Shown here: positions 53,627 through 62,076 of the stretch, piece by piece
Layout: the number at the start of each line of letters is the position of its first letter
How positions within the stretch are numbered: position 1 is the stretch's first letter
NCBI GenBank assembly: GCA_963747835.1
Contig: CAVVGO010000005.1
Coordinates: forward strand, 2,666,001-2,730,000
Direction of reading: 5' to 3'
Source of the DNA: JAJPKK01 sp963747835
Lineage (GTDB): Bacteria > Pseudomonadota > Alphaproteobacteria > Rhizobiales > Xanthobacteraceae
Length of the DNA: 64,000 nt
Position numbers and translations under genes: made by a program
The notes under the pieces: model-generated
What the model was told of the DNA's origin: nothing
Seen by the model: the letters and a program-made list of their open reading frames with translations, nothing else
Databases searched by the model: none

Positions 53627-54904
53627 CTAGGCCGCCACCGCCTGCGGCAATATCGAGGCATCCGCGTCGAACCGCTTGCCGGCGCGCAGGCAGAACGCCG
53701 GCTGAAAGAGGCGCTCGGCCACCACCCTGGTGTTCTCGTTGTCGCGCAGGACGAAGCGGCCGCGGATGTCGGAGAGGACGGAGACGTCCGCCGTCGTGCC
53801 GTGGCGCAGCGTGCCGAGCTCGTCGGAGAGGCCCAGCATGGCGGCGGCGTTGGCCGTCACCATGGGCACTACCTGCTCCAACGTGAGGCCGAGCGCCATC
53901 ATCGAGCTCATGGCCTGGGTCAGGCTGAACTTGGCCTGGCCGGCGAACGGATGGGCTTCGTCGTCGGAGTGCTCGTTGGGGGTGCCGGCGGGCGGTGGCA
54001 CGAAGGTGTTATAGCCGTGCATATCGGCACCGAGCGTGTCGGGCACGATGCCGGCGTCGAGCGCCTTGCGGGCGAGCCGGTAGGAGAAGTGGCTGCCGTG
54101 GCCGACATCGACCTTGAGGCCGTGGTCGAGCGCGGCGCGGATCACCTCGTGGACATTGCCGTCGCGGTCGACGAAGCCGCCCGGATGGCGGGTGAACGGA
54201 TGCGCCAGGATATCGCCCGGCTGCAATAGCGGGATCACGCGCTCGATGATGGTGTCGGCATCCTCGCCATTGGCGCCGCTCTTGGGCAAGCCCCAGAGCT
54301 GGCCGAAATGCACGTAAACCGGCAGCTTGGTCTGGCGCCCGATCTCGGCCGACAGTTCGATCACCTTGATGCCCCAGCGCGCAAAGCCGCCGATCTCGGC
54401 ATGGCCCTTGATGCCGCGCACCAAGTCGCGGTTTGCATCGGCCGCCCGCACGGCGGCATCAACGTCGATGCCCTCGGGGCTGTAGAGGTTCGGGTAGTAG
54501 TGGCCTTCGAGCCCGCCGACCAGATAGGACGACAGGAACGCGTAGACGCGGCTGTCCGCCTTTTCGGCGACGAAGTTGCGGAACCCCGGCAGCGTCATGC
54601 AGGACGGCCCGCCCTGGTCCACCAGCGTGGTGACACCGGAATGCACGCCCACCATATCGGCATCCATGCCGAAACGGCCGGTGACGTACTGGTAGCAATG
54701 CGCATGGGTGTCGATGAGGCCGGGCAACACCAGCTTGCCGGAGACATCGACGACCGCCTTGGCGCTCGACGGCAGGATGCTCGGCTGCACTGCCGCGATG
54801 CGGCCGTCGCGGACCGCCACATCCATGACGCCGTTGAGATGCGACGCCGGACAGATGACATGGCCGCCGCGCAGCAGCAGATCGTAGGATTTTTCGTCGG
54901 ACAT
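53627..54904 (-). CDS. Amidohydrolase-family metallohydrolase (deacetylase-like)
   Basis: A 425-residue amidohydrolase-superfamily enzyme related to the one at 48950-50086. Metal-site blocks are LIDTHAHCYQYV (HxH), VRGIKGHAEIGGF (Lys), VYVHFGQLWG (His), KVDVGHGSHFSYRL (His) and LGADMHGYNTF (Asp). It keeps the N-terminal beta-sandwich (YDLLLRGGHVICPASHLNGV). It heads toward the molybdenum hydroxylase gene on the same strand but is separated by 378 bases of repeats, so it is probably a separate transcript. Likely role: opening or deacylating a cyclic amide or ester in the same catabolic island. Substrate not determinable. Confidence 0.88.
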   Translation of the reverse strand: MSDEKSYDLLLRGGHVICPASHLNGVMDVAVRDGRIAAVQPSILPSSAKAVVDVSGKLVLPGLIDTHAHCYQYVTGRFGMDADMVGVHSGVTTLVDQGGPSCMTLPGFRNFVAEKADSRVYAFLSSYLVGGLEGHYYPNLYSPEGIDVDAAVRAADANRDLVRGIKGHAEIGGFARWGIKVIELSAEIGRQTKLPVYVHFGQLWGLPKSGANGEDADTIIERVIPLLQPGDILAHPFTRHPGGFVDRDGNVHEVIRAALDHGLKVDVGHGSHFSYRLARKALDAGIVPDTLGADMHGYNTFVPPPAGTPNEHSDDEAHPFAGQAKFSLTQAMSSMMALGLTLEQVVPMVTANAAAMLGLSDELGTLRHGTTADVSVLSDIRGRFVLRDNENTRVVAERLFQPAFCLRAGKRFDADASILPQAVAA

Positions 54905-54948
54905 GGATGCTCTCCGTTGACCCGGCCGGGACTACTCGGTGGGGTGCC

Positions 54949-55027
54949 TAGGGCGGGTTCGCTTTAACCCGCCATCTTAATTCGCCATCTTGATCGGAAC
55001 GGCGGGTTAAAAAGAGAACCCGCCCTA
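54949..55027. repeat. Inverted repeat (TAGGGCGGGTT family)
   Basis: Arms at 54949-54973 and 55001-55027 (TAGGGCGGGTTC... and its complement) with small gaps. It lies in the 378-base gap before the amidohydrolase gene (54905-55282), next to a second repeat of another type. No gene was supported in this gap. Confidence 0.7.
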
Positions 55028-55041
55028 CGATTGATACTGAG

Positions 55042-55131
55042 TCATGGTCGGGCTCGTCCCGGCCATCCACGCCTCTCTTGCTGAACGGCTGCAAAGAAAG
55101 GCGTGGATGCCCGCGACAAACGCGGGCATGA
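55042..55131. repeat. Inverted repeat (TCATGGTCGGGCTCGTCCCGG family)
   Basis: Arms at 55042-55073 and 55099-55131 pair over most of about 32 bases, with GGCGTGGAT-type inner ends. The same class of palindromic repeat is common in Bradyrhizobium-like genomes, and a degenerate half copy (TCATGATCGGGCTTGTCCCGG) occurs near 60245. Confidence 0.7.
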
Positions 55132-55282
55132 CGGTGGAAACGTGATTCGATCGCGTCCGAACAGGCTCCAAGTTGGACCGACTGTACTTTATCTCGTGGC
55201 GGTTTTGCCAGCATGGCGCCATTCGCGTACCGCATGGCAAATTGGCAGCGTCATCAAAATCGACGTTCCGGCGCGGCAGGCC

Positions 55283-57682
55283 TCACCTCGGCTTCCCGCC
55301 GTGCCCGGCGCCTTTCCCCGCCCCATTCAGCGCCGCCAGCACGCGGTGCGGCGTGATCGGTATCTCGCACACCTCGACGCCGAATTTTGCCAGCGCGTCA
55401 TTGACCGCGTTGGCGATGGCGGCGCCGGGGCCGATGGCGCCGCCTTCGCCGACGCCCTTCTGGCCGAACTCCGTATAGGGCGACGGCGTCTCCATATGCA
55501 AAATGCGGATGTTGGGGACCTCGTGGGAGCCCGGCAGCAGATAGTCGGCGAGCGTGGTGGCGAGCGGCTGGCCGCGCTGGTCGAACGGCATTTCCTCGAA
55601 CAGCGCCGACCCGATGCCCTGGGCGGCGCCGCCTCTGATCTGGCCGTCCACCACCATGGGGTTGACGAGGATGCCGGCGTCCTCGGCCACAACGTAATCG
55701 AGGATGTCGACGCCGCCGCTTTCCGGATCGACTGCCACCAGGGCGGCGTGGGCGGAGCCGGTGTGGATGCCGGTGAGGCGCGTCGGCGCATAACCTTGCG
55801 TGACTTCGAGGCCGTGGGGGTCGGTGTCGCCCGGCAGGTCGGCGGGCGCGAGATAAAAGGCGCGGGCGATGTCGGCAAGCGAGATGCTGCCGCGCGGCCC
55901 GACCACGTGGCCGTCGCGCACCGCGACGTCGGCCGGGTCGGCCTGCAACAAGGCTGCGCCGATCTTGGCGACGCGCAGATTCAGCTCCTTGCAGGCGCGC
56001 GCGGTGGCGCCGCCTGCCCACACGATGCCGCGCGAGCCCCAGGCCCCGCTTGAATAGGGCGTCAGCTCGGTATCGCCGAGCCGCACCACCACGTCGTTGA
56101 TGGCGATACCGAGATACTGGCTCGCGATCTGCGCCAGCGTCGTCTCCAGCCCCTGCCCGATGCTCTGGATGCCGGCCCGCACGTCAAGCCGCCCGTCGGG
56201 CGTGATGCGGGCGAACACCTGCTCGTAGAGCGCGCGCCGCTTGCCGTCCGCGGTGGTGCCGTGGGCGGTCTGCTCGGAGAAGATCGCAAAGCCGACACCG
56301 ATCAGGCGGCCGTCGGGCTCCGCGCGCCGCTGGCGCGTCCGCACCGCCTCAAGGCCGATCGCATCGATCGTCATGCGCAGCAGTTGCGGATAATCGCCGC
56401 TGTCGAAATGCTTGTCGGTGACGTTGTCGTAGGGCATCTGCTCGGGCCGCACCAGGTTTGCGAGGCGTACCTCGACGGGTTCGCGGCCGATGCGGCGCGC
56501 GATGGCGTCGATCATCAACTCCATGGCGAAACACACGCCCGGGCGGGCGACCCCGCGATACGGCAATTGCGGGCATTTGTTGGTAACCACCGCCGCGGTC
56601 TTGCAGCGGTAGACCGGGATCACATAGGGGCCGGGCAGGATCGCGCTCACCTGGGAGGCCTCGATCGCCGAGGTGAACGGATAGGCGGAATAGGCGCCGG
56701 AATCGACCGCGGCTTTGGCCTCGAAGGCGAGGAACTTGCCGGCCTCGTCCGTATAAGCCGACATCACGTAACGATGCTCGCGGCAATTGGCGTTGGCGAC
56801 AAGCTGCTCGCGGCGGTCCTCGAGCCACCGCACCGGATGGCCGCACCGCATCGCGAGCCAGCACAGGCAGATCTCCTCGCCCGCCAAGATCGCCTTGTAG
56901 CCGAAGCCGCCGCCGACGTCGGGCGAGATCACGCGAATCTGGATTTCCGGGATTTGCAGCACCTGGGCGAGCCCGGTGCGCACCACGTGGGGAAACTGGG
57001 TGGCGCCGTGCAGGATGAGCTGGCTGGTGCGGGTATCCCATTGGGCGATGAAGCCGCGGCCCTCGATGGGCGACATCACCTGGCGCGCGGTGCGCAATTC
57101 CCGCGTCACCTTGGCGGGCGCCGTCGCGGCGACCGCTTCGATCGCGCCATCGAAGCCGACTTCGAGGAACGTGTTGCGCTTGATGGTATCGTGCACCAGC
57201 ACCGCGCCGGGTGCAACCGCCGCCGCCGCATCGACGATGGCCGGCAATTCCTCGTATTCGACCGTCACCCGGGCGGCGATGTCCTCGGCCTCGGCGCGGC
57301 TATCGGCAACGCAGAACGCAACGAGCTCGCCGACATGGCGGATCTTGTCGAAGACCAGCGCCGGCTGCTCGGAGGCCTGGAACCCGGGCAGCGGCGACAC
57401 CGCTCGGATCGGCCGCACGCCGGCCATGTCCTTGGCGGTAAACACCGCGTCGCGCAAATCGTCCGGGATTGCGACGCCGAGCAGCCGCGCATGGGCGACC
57501 GGACTGCGCACGAAGGCGACCTCGCGCATGCGCGGAAAACCGATATCGCCGATGTATTGCCCTTGCCCGCGCAGGAACCGGTTGTCCTCCTTGCGGCCGA
57601 GCCGCGCACCCACGCCGTTGCCGCTGACGTCCTTGCCGCTCAATACAATGCTCTCCAATCCAACCGGCGCTCGCCCCACCAT
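55283..57682 (-). CDS. Xanthine dehydrogenase-family molybdopterin-binding large subunit (stand-alone)
   Basis: About 799 residues. The first domain has GVGARLGRKEDNRFLRGQGQ and RMREVAFVRSPVAHARL. The molybdopterin regions have SPDVGGGFGYKAIL, LPYRGVARPGVCFAMELMID, AGIQSIGQGLETTLAQIASQ and the end QKGVGEGGAIGPGAAIANAV, which carries the catalytic Glu (GVGE). Enzymes of this family hydroxylate N-heterocycles, aldehydes or CO using water. The FAD (CoxM-type) and 2Fe-2S (CoxS-type) partners are not in this window, which is odd. The start is uncertain: ATG 57682 has no ribosome site, while TTG at 57643 has GGAGAG upstream. The upstream decarboxylase-like gene ends 50 bases before it. Confidence 0.9.
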   Translation of the reverse strand: MVGRAPVGLESIVLSGKDVSGNGVGARLGRKEDNRFLRGQGQYIGDIGFPRMREVAFVRSPVAHARLLGVAIPDDLRDAVFTAKDMAGVRPIRAVSPLPGFQASEQPALVFDKIRHVGELVAFCVADSRAEAEDIAARVTVEYEELPAIVDAAAAVAPGAVLVHDTIKRNTFLEVGFDGAIEAVAATAPAKVTRELRTARQVMSPIEGRGFIAQWDTRTSQLILHGATQFPHVVRTGLAQVLQIPEIQIRVISPDVGGGFGYKAILAGEEICLCWLAMRCGHPVRWLEDRREQLVANANCREHRYVMSAYTDEAGKFLAFEAKAAVDSGAYSAYPFTSAIEASQVSAILPGPYVIPVYRCKTAAVVTNKCPQLPYRGVARPGVCFAMELMIDAIARRIGREPVEVRLANLVRPEQMPYDNVTDKHFDSGDYPQLLRMTIDAIGLEAVRTRQRRAEPDGRLIGVGFAIFSEQTAHGTTADGKRRALYEQVFARITPDGRLDVRAGIQSIGQGLETTLAQIASQYLGIAINDVVVRLGDTELTPYSSGAWGSRGIVWAGGATARACKELNLRVAKIGAALLQADPADVAVRDGHVVGPRGSISLADIARAFYLAPADLPGDTDPHGLEVTQGYAPTRLTGIHTGSAHAALVAVDPESGGVDILDYVVAEDAGILVNPMVVDGQIRGGAAQGIGSALFEEMPFDQRGQPLATTLADYLLPGSHEVPNIRILHMETPSPYTEFGQKGVGEGGAIGPGAAIANAVNDALAKFGVEVCEIPITPHRVLAALNGAGKGAGHGGKPR

Positions 57683-57732
57683 TACACACGGATCGCAGGG
57701 CGGGCAAAGGCGCGCCCGCAACGACGCCGCAC

Positions 57733-58479
57733 TCAAAACTCCCCGAGCAGCGAACCGAATCCGCGCACGCGGTCCGCGATGCCATTGCGGCGCAACGCCG
57801 ACCAATAGGTCGCCACGTTGATGGCGATCACCGGGATGCCGAGCCAGCGCTCGGCCTCGCCGGCAAGGTCCGCCATGGCAAGGTCGGTGCCGGCCTGCAC
57901 GATGGCGTCGACGCCCTGCCCGGCCAGCGCCTTGAGGCCGTGGCGCAGGTCCGCTTCGGTGGCATGGCCGATCAGCACCTCGCTCGGCCGCTTGAGGCTG
58001 TGGACGGCGCTGACGCTCCAGCCCCCGTCCTGGAAGAACCGCGCCACATGGGCGTCGCCGATCGGCTGATAGGGCGTGAGGATGCCGATGCTGCGCACCT
58101 GCGGGAACTTCCGCAGCGCCTCGGCGCAGGCGGACGAGCCGAGCGAGACCGCGACGCCGGCGCGCGCCTCCATCCGTTCGCGCAGGCGCTCGGCGCCGGC
58201 GACGCCGCCCCAGAAGGTCGGGATCGACATCGCCATGATGAGATGGGCCGGCTTGCACGTCATCACCCGATCGACCGCGCCGTGAAGATCAGGCCCGATC
58301 GCCTCCACCATGCGCTCGAACTCGGTGTCGCTGGTGAGCGGCAGGTCGCCGATATGGATTCGGCCGATATGGTTCGTCACCCCCGCCGGCCGCATGGCGT
58401 CGGTCTCGGGCTGGACGATGGAATTCGTCGACGGGACGACGATGCCGAGCTTGAGACGGTAGCCGAGACGGTCGGTCAT
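57733..58479 (-). CDS. Maleate isomerase / arylmalonate decarboxylase-like protein (Asp/Glu racemase superfamily)
   Basis: A 248-residue protein with the family N-terminus RLGYRLKLGIVVPSTNSIVQ and the later RSIGILTPYQPIGDAHVARF and IPVIAINVATYWSALRR. Start 58479 is chosen because it begins at this conserved region. The two positions that carry catalytic Cys in maleate isomerase and racemases read MAMSIPTFWGG and IVQAGTDLA, so neither Cys is present; other cysteines (VMTCKPAH, SSACAEALRK) are elsewhere. The reaction is therefore unclear. It lies upstream of the molybdenum hydroxylase gene and is divergent from the UbiD-family gene. Confidence 0.8.
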   Translation of the reverse strand: MTDRLGYRLKLGIVVPSTNSIVQPETDAMRPAGVTNHIGRIHIGDLPLTSDTEFERMVEAIGPDLHGAVDRVMTCKPAHLIMAMSIPTFWGGVAGAERLRERMEARAGVAVSLGSSACAEALRKFPQVRSIGILTPYQPIGDAHVARFFQDGGWSVSAVHSLKRPSEVLIGHATEADLRHGLKALAGQGVDAIVQAGTDLAMADLAGEAERWLGIPVIAINVATYWSALRRNGIADRVRGFGSLLGEF

Positions 58480-58600
58480 GGGTGGCATTCCTTGAGGGCG
58501 GCGAGGCTGGGCGGCAACGCGGAGCGTGTCCAGTGCGTTCGTCGCCCGGCCCGTCCCAATAGGCCCCAAGTTAAGAGTTTGACAGTGTAGCGCTCTGCTC

Positions 58601-58715
58601 CCCTCCCCCTTGTGGGACCCTTGTGGGGAGGGGTCGGCGGTGGGGTCGCGAGATGTGGCACCGTTTTGCCCACCGCACCACCCCTCACCCCGACCCTTCC
58701 CCAAAAGGGGGAGGG
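58601..58715. repeat. Inverted repeat with an 11-bp tandem duplication in one arm
   Basis: Left arm 58601-58645 (CCCTCCCCCTTGTGGGACCC onward) and right arm 58676-58715 are complementary. The left arm carries an extra copy of an 11-base unit (GACCCTTGTGG type), so the arms differ in length. It lies in the 296-base region between divergent genes (58480-58775), leaving little room for promoters. Confidence 0.68.
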
Positions 58716-58775
58716 AGAAGAATGCTGTCGGGTAACGCAATCCGTCCTAATATGCCCGGCGAGACAGGAGAACCC

Positions 58776-60209
58776 ATGCCATCGACCGCGAATTTCGACA
58801 ACCAGAGCCTGCGCAGCTTCCTTGACATGGTGGAGACGGATTTCCCGGACGAGATTTTGCGTATCCGTGAGCCGGTCGACACCCGTTTCGACATGACGGC
58901 GATGGCGTTCGAGCTGGAGCGGGCCGGCCGCAGCCCGGTGATCATCTTCGAGAACCCGCGCCGCAACGGCGCCAATGGCGGCAACGGTGCCAATGGCGGC
59001 ATGAAGGTCGTCACCAACGTGGCCGGCAATCGCCGGCTGCTCGCCGCCTGCCTCGGGGTCGAGCCCAAGGATCTGCCGGGGACGTTTCGCGAGCGCTGCC
59101 AGCGCTACATCCCGTGCGAGACCGTCACCGACGCGGCGTGGAACGACGTCGTCATCGAAGGCGACGACATCGACCTCGGCACGCTCCCGATCCCACTGCA
59201 ATTCGCCGTCGACGGCGGCGCCTACATCACGGCCGGCCAGATCGCGGCGCGCGACCCGGCGACCGGCGTCGACACCACCGGCTTCCATCGCCTGATGCTC
59301 AAGGGCAAAAACCGCCTCGGCGTGTCGCTGCATTCGCGCCGGCGCATGTACGAGTTCCAGCGCCGCGCCGAGGAGCGCGGCGAAGCGCTGCCGTGCGCCA
59401 TCACCATCGGCACCCATCCGCTGCACTACATGGGCTCGATGGTCTACGCCTATCCGCCCAACGTGCGCAAATTCGAGATCATCGGCGGCCTGTTCGGCGC
59501 GCCCTACCGGGTGGCACGCTGCGGCGTCGCCGACCTCGAAGTGCCGGCCGGCGCCGAGATCGTGATCGAGGGCGAGATTCTGGCGGGCACGCGCGAGCCC
59601 GAAGGCCCGTTCGGCGAGTTCACCGGCTATGCGTCCTACCGCTCGACCCAGCACGTGTTCGTGGCGCATCGGGTGCGGATGCGGCGCGACGCCATGTTCC
59701 AGAGCGTGGTCTCGGGCATGTCCAAGGACCACATCCTGGTGTCGTGCATCACCCGCGAGGGCGAAATCCTCAACGCGCTGCGGCGCAACCTGCCCAACGT
59801 GCGCGCCGTCCACGTGCCGCACACGAGTTGCGGCGCGTTCCAGGCCTTCATCTCTATGAAGAAGACCGCCGACGGCGAACCGCAGACTGCCATCATGGCG
59901 ACGTTCGGCACCGAGTTCTATACCAAGCAGGTGATCGTGGTGGACGACGACGTCGACATCTTCGACACCAACGACGTCATGTGGGCGGTGGCAACGCGGA
60001 TGCGGCCGGACAAGGACATCGTCATGATCCAAGGCGCCAAGGGCGCGATCCTCGATCCGACCTCCGATCCGCAGAACTTCACTGTCACCAAGCTGGGCAT
60101 CGACGCCACCCGCCCCTCGGGCCAGGACTTCGCCGAGCGCCTCGTCATCTCCGATGAGCAGCGCGCCAAGGCGCGGGGTCTCCTGGAGGCGGCCGGGGTG
60201 AAGGTGTGA
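58776..60209 (+). CDS. UbiD-family (prenylated-FMN-dependent) decarboxylase
   Basis: A 477-residue decarboxylase. AGGAG six bases before the ATG at 58776 fixes the start. Family blocks are SLRSFLDMVETDFPDEILRI, DLGTLPIPLQFAVDGGAYIT, NRLGVSLHSRRRMYEFQRRA, REPEGPFGEFTGYASYRSTQ (with the conserved Glu residues) and FTVTKLGIDAT at the end. Members add or remove CO2 on aromatic, heteroaromatic or unsaturated acids and need prenyl-FMN made by UbiX, which is not encoded here. A short Gly/Asn insertion (NGANGGNGANGG) near residue 70 comes from a local DNA repeat. It is divergent from the molybdenum hydroxylase pair and probably belongs to the same pathway. Confidence 0.9.
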   Translation: MPSTANFDNQSLRSFLDMVETDFPDEILRIREPVDTRFDMTAMAFELERAGRSPVIIFENPRRNGANGGNGANGGMKVVTNVAGNRRLLAACLGVEPKDLPGTFRERCQRYIPCETVTDAAWNDVVIEGDDIDLGTLPIPLQFAVDGGAYITAGQIAARDPATGVDTTGFHRLMLKGKNRLGVSLHSRRRMYEFQRRAEERGEALPCAITIGTHPLHYMGSMVYAYPPNVRKFEIIGGLFGAPYRVARCGVADLEVPAGAEIVIEGEILAGTREPEGPFGEFTGYASYRSTQHVFVAHRVRMRRDAMFQSVVSGMSKDHILVSCITREGEILNALRRNLPNVRAVHVPHTSCGAFQAFISMKKTADGEPQTAIMATFGTEFYTKQVIVVDDDVDIFDTNDVMWAVATRMRPDKDIVMIQGAKGAILDPTSDPQNFTVTKLGIDATRPSGQDFAERLVISDEQRAKARGLLEAAGVKV

Positions 60210-60636
60210 TACTAACGCGCAATGTCCGCGAAGCTACCCATATCGTCATGATCGGGCTTGTCCCGGTCATCTCGCTTATGGAGGCACCTTGCCCTTTTGA
60301 TCGAGTTCGCCGGGCTCGACCGCGCTCTCACAGCGAGCCGAGCCCGGTGCCTGCTCCGGCGACGAAGTCTCTCACGTAGTCAAATGCACCGTGTCGAAGC
60401 CGACCGGATGGCCCAGCGTTCATCGACTTCCCGGCAAGCCGTTTGACAACGTAGCCCGCTCCGCATCGGGCGGCCTCTCGATGGCTACGATCGTAACCGA
60501 TTTTCTCCGCGCCGAAATCTGGTCGTAGCGCGGCCGATTGACAATCGGCGCGTCGAGCGAGGTCGCCGTTCAAAACTCTCGCGGCTTTGGACGGGAACGC
60601 GCGTCGGCGTCCTCACCATCATCTTGGAGTCCTAAA
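60210..60636. other. Intergenic region with a degenerate repeat
   Basis: About 430 bases. Near 60245-60275 is a half copy of the TCATGGTCGGG-type repeat. GTAGCCCG-type repeat text occurs near 60450. No coding sequence, RNA gene or strong terminator was recognised; the 3' end must carry the promoter of the cytochrome gene. Confidence 0.4.
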
Positions 60637-61126
60637 ATGAAATGGTCCCCGGCATTGATCGCCGCGATGGCGATCTCCTCTATTCACCCGAACATGTCTC
60701 GAGCAGAAGACGCGCAAGTTACCCGCGGGCGATACCTGGTTCAAATCAGCGGATGCAACGACTGCCATACGCCAGGTTATCTTTTGGGAAAGGCGGATCC
60801 ATCGCGCTTTGGCGCCAGGCGTCGGCACCTTCGTGGCCCCGAACCTCACTCCCGACAAGGGCAGCGGCCTTGGCAATTGGGACAAGCAGGAGATCGTAAC
60901 GGCGATACGGACGGGGGTCCGGCCCGACGGCCGCGTTCTTGCGCCCATAATGCCGTGGCGGGGATATTCCGCGCTGACGGACGCGGACGCCAGCGCGATT
61001 GTCGAGTATCTGCGGACGCTTCCGCCGGTCGTGCACAAGGTTCCGGGCCCGTTCGGTCCGAGCGAAAAGCCGGCGATATTCCGGATGACGGTAGTGCCGC
61101 CGGACGGCGCCCGCCAGCCGCAATGA
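60637..61126 (+). pseudogene. Monohaem cytochrome c, frameshifted
   Basis: Signal peptide MKWSPALIAAMAISSIHPNM and following, then haem motif CNDCH in VQISGCNDCHTPGYLLGKAD. After PSRF near 60803 the frame changes to APGVGTFVAPNLTPDKGSGL, RTGVRPDGRVLAPIMPWRGY and ADASAIVEYLRTLPPVVHKV. Related proteins have about eight extra residues (a GGSDVGF-like stretch) at this junction, so the break looks like a deletion of about 20 bases rather than one base. A Met ligand is likely in LAPIMPWR. GGAG lies upstream of the ATG. It converges with the dihaem cytochrome gene, stops seven bases apart. Confidence 0.75.
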
Positions 61127-61133
61127 ACCGGCG

Positions 61134-61991
61134 TTAGTTTGTAACCGGCTTGAGCGTACGAAGATAGGCGACGAGCGCGCCGAGATCCTCGGCCCGCATC
61201 GTCGCCAGATGCCGCCACGGCATCGGCGAAGCAAGCTGAGAGCCATCCGGCCTGACGCCCCTGGTCAAGGCATCCTTGATTTGCTGGTCGGTCCAGCCGC
61301 CGATGCCGGTCTGCACGTCAGGCGTGATGTTCTGCGATGGAATTTCTCCGAACACGCCGCGCAACACCAATCCGCCGGCCCCGTATCGATGCTCGGCGTC
61401 TGGCCGACCGGCCGCGTCTCGGGGGGTATGACACTCCATGCAGTGACCGATTTGCGCCAGGTAGCGCCCGTAGGCGATTTTGTCGGCAGGGTCCGGATCC
61501 GGAATGGCGCCGACTGGCCCGCCATAGCCGGCCGGCGTCGGTCGATTGTATTGTGACGGCGGCACCTTGTTTTTGACCGGGGCCAGCGATTGCAAATACA
61601 CCGCGATGGCGCGGGCGTCGCGATCGGAGATGCCGCGGTAGAACGCGATCGGCATCGGCGGACGGAGCATCCGGTCCGCCGGCGTTCGCCCTTCCCGGAG
61701 CGCGCTCACGATCTGATTTTCCGTCCACTCGCCGAGCCCGGTCTCGGTGTCCGGGGTTAGGTTGGGCGGATAGGCCACGAAGGCGGGCTGGATGAGAGCC
61801 TTTCCGCCGGAGAGCGCAGGCCCCGACAGGCTACCGTCCGGCGCCTGCGGAGAGTGGCAATTGCCGCAGGCCGCAATGCCGTTCACCAGGTAGCTGCCGC
61901 GCTCGAGCAGCGTCTCGGCCGGTTGGCCGACGACCGCCGCGGCGCTGATCGCCACGATCCCCAAAATCATCGCTCTGAAAGGAATTCTCAT
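61134..61991 (-). CDS. Dihaem cytochrome c
   Basis: A 285-residue exported cytochrome with two c-type haem domains. The signal peptide includes AMILGIVAISAAAVVGQPAE. Haem motifs are CGNCH (IAACGNCHSPQAP) and CMECH (IGHCMECHTPRDA). Each is followed by an NLTPD or NITPD loop and a Met ligand region (MLRPPMPIAFYRGISD, LASPMPWRHLATM). This is the alcohol-dehydrogenase-cytochrome subunit type, usually paired with a dehydrogenase, but none is adjacent. Start 61991 gives the signal peptide; upstream in-frame sequence is not family-like. Confidence 0.88.
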   Translation of the reverse strand: MRIPFRAMILGIVAISAAAVVGQPAETLLERGSYLVNGIAACGNCHSPQAPDGSLSGPALSGGKALIQPAFVAYPPNLTPDTETGLGEWTENQIVSALREGRTPADRMLRPPMPIAFYRGISDRDARAIAVYLQSLAPVKNKVPPSQYNRPTPAGYGGPVGAIPDPDPADKIAYGRYLAQIGHCMECHTPRDAAGRPDAEHRYGAGGLVLRGVFGEIPSQNITPDVQTGIGGWTDQQIKDALTRGVRPDGSQLASPMPWRHLATMRAEDLGALVAYLRTLKPVTN

Positions 61992-62076
61992 CGTACTATG
62001 TCCATCCGTATGCAGTTGGAATTGCGTTCTCAGACCGGGCGCGCAGTTGCAAGTCGACCGCGTGCCCTGAACGCGA

